From Pseudoxanthomonas suwonensis (GTDB lineage Bacteria; Pseudomonadota; Gammaproteobacteria; Xanthomonadales; Xanthomonadaceae), in the NCBI GenBank assembly GCA_003240695.1, contig QFNC01000038.1:1-15305 (forward strand): a stretch of 15,305 nt of DNA, in the 5' to 3' direction. The notes beneath the pieces are model-generated. The model was given only the letters and a program-made list of their open reading frames with translations, was not told where the DNA came from and did no database searches. Positions within the stretch are counted from its first letter, which is position 1. Every line of letters begins with the position of its first letter. A program made the position numbers and the translations under genes. Shown here piece after piece: positions 14,600 to 15,305 of the stretch.

Positions 14600-15209
14600 T
14601 TACACCAGAGTCCTCTATAATTCTTTCAAATTGTTGGTGGGACAACGACATGAAGCCCCAGTAAGCATCAGGGTCTAGCTCAATATTGTCTAATAGATGG
14701 CCTCTCGTGAGGCGGCGAGGTAATGCAATGTTGTAAGTGAACCTTATTACGTGGGGGAAGCGCCTAGTTCTCCAAAGGTTGGATAGCTCTGCAGAAGTAA
14801 AAATGCTGTAAGGATTGCAGTATGCAACGAAAGATGCTTCATCAGCAAAAGAGTTGATATTGCGATATTCCTCCATGACACATAACGATGTAACCACAGC
14901 TCTGAACCGTGCACGCCCAGGCTCGTCTGTTGTTCTATAGATTACAATGTTGTCGTCTGGCGAAAGTATTTCCATCCCGCGCATTCCAGCAAGATAGACC
15001 TTGTGTATGCTGTTTGCGTGAGAAATGTCCTCGACAATGGTTGTGGATTCGTTGCGAAGAATTGAGTCGGGAAGTAAGCGAGTATGCCACTGCGGACGCA
15101 GCGAAAGCAGAAAGGCGTTGCTCGCTCTTTTGATTTGAGGGTAGCGCAGTAACGCATCGGAAGAATTGGAGCCAAATTGCTTGACAAGGACTAGGGAAGG
15201 TCTGAGCAA
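14577..15209 (-). CDS. Putative PUA/EVE-like protein, likely missing its N-terminal part
   Basis: 210 codons from a TTG at 15209; no ATG or ribosome site supports it, and the frame stays open to the window edge (32 more codons), so the true start is uncertain. The C-terminal 140 residues look like a PUA-superfamily fold: VYLAGMRGMEILSPDDNIVIYRT, then ARFRAVVTSLCVMEEY, SFVAYCNPYSIFTSAELSNL, and HVIRFTYNIALPRRL near the end, with a closing YWGFMSLSHQQFERIIEDSG. The segment RYPQIKRASNAFLLSLRPQWH upstream reads like a linker from a preceding domain. From memory, similar C-terminal regions occur in longer proteins annotated as GNAT acetyltransferases and found near ASCH genes; I cannot verify this. 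Low GC, A/T-rich codons. It overlaps the ASCH gene by 23 nt. The function is not known. Confidence 0.6.
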   Translation of the reverse strand: MLRPSLVLVKQFGSNSSDALLRYPQIKRASNAFLLSLRPQWHTRLLPDSILRNESTTIVEDISHANSIHKVYLAGMRGMEILSPDDNIVIYRTTDEPGRARFRAVVTSLCVMEEYRNINSFADEASFVAYCNPYSIFTSAELSNLWRTRRFPHVIRFTYNIALPRRLTRGHLLDNIELDPDAYWGFMSLSHQQFERIIEDSGVNENLTVD

Positions 15210-15304
15210 CTCCCCCCGTTGCGGGTGACAATAGCGCGACCTGAATTGGATGACGATCGATGCAACTGACGTTCGGTGATGCCGAAGGCCTGGGCCAGCG
15301 CAAG
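15191..15304 (-). other. GC-richer edge fragment with a possible helix-turn-helix reading frame
   Basis: On the minus strand, entering from the window edge, a frame different from that of the 210-codon gene reads LALAQAFGITERQLHRSS and runs to a TAG at 15191-15193 (37 codons). LAQAFGITERQLHR resembles a helix-turn-helix recognition segment. Base composition returns to about 60% GC here. It may be the interrupted end of a neighbouring gene that the low-GC block joined, or chance. I do not recognise the protein. Confidence 0.25.
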
Positions 15305-15305
15305 C

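Noticed and set aside
15181..15186. Perfect -35 hexamer TTGACA on the plus strand
   Set aside because: No -10 box at 16-18 nt, and no plus-strand gene follows within the window.

Overview
The window is GC-rich (high 60s percent by eye over most of its length), densely coding bacterial chromosome. Gene content, protein sequences and order (lgt-thyA-folA, a LemA-TPM-TPM cluster, a two-gene RND pump followed by small housekeeping genes) suggest a gammaproteobacterium of the Xanthomonadaceae/Lysobacterales type (Luteimonas, Lysobacter, Stenotrophomonas, Xanthomonas relatives). That assignment is inferred from recognition, not from a search.

Layout. Positions 48-2423 carry a signal-peptide-bearing isoaspartyl peptidase/asparaginase, diacylglycerol kinase (dgkA) and a TerC-family membrane protein. 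Positions 2505-4581 form a compact lemA-TPM-TPM cluster, preceded by a leader with two overlapping, mutually exclusive hairpins. Positions 4680-6870 are lgt, thyA and folA, joined by 1-nt and 4-nt stop/start overlaps: lipoprotein maturation, then dTMP synthesis and recycling of the dihydrofolate that ThyA produces. cysK lies convergent on the minus strand (6881-7849). From 8010 a divergent run begins: a lipoprotein membrane-fusion protein, a full-length HAE-1-type RND transporter, a RimJ/RimL-like GNAT acetyltransferase and a TrmH/SpoU-family RNA methyltransferase. The last three overlap end to end.

The right end (about 13617-15305) is different. First comes a small minus-strand membrane-protein gene broken by one in-frame amber codon. 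Then, on clearly lower-GC DNA (sample 60-base lines at 35-52% GC), comes a minus-strand pair: an ASCH-domain protein (128 aa), and immediately upstream and overlapping it by 23 nt a 210-aa protein with a second, probably PUA/EVE-like fold. The ASCH stop codon lies inside a GCCTAAC box followed by sequence closely resembling the first half of an integron attC recombination site. The simplest reading is an old integron-cassette-like insertion carrying a two-gene module of PUA-superfamily proteins. Its far end breaks into unrelated GC-rich sequence near the window edge. This accessory block is the most interesting part of the window; the rest is mainly conserved core genome.
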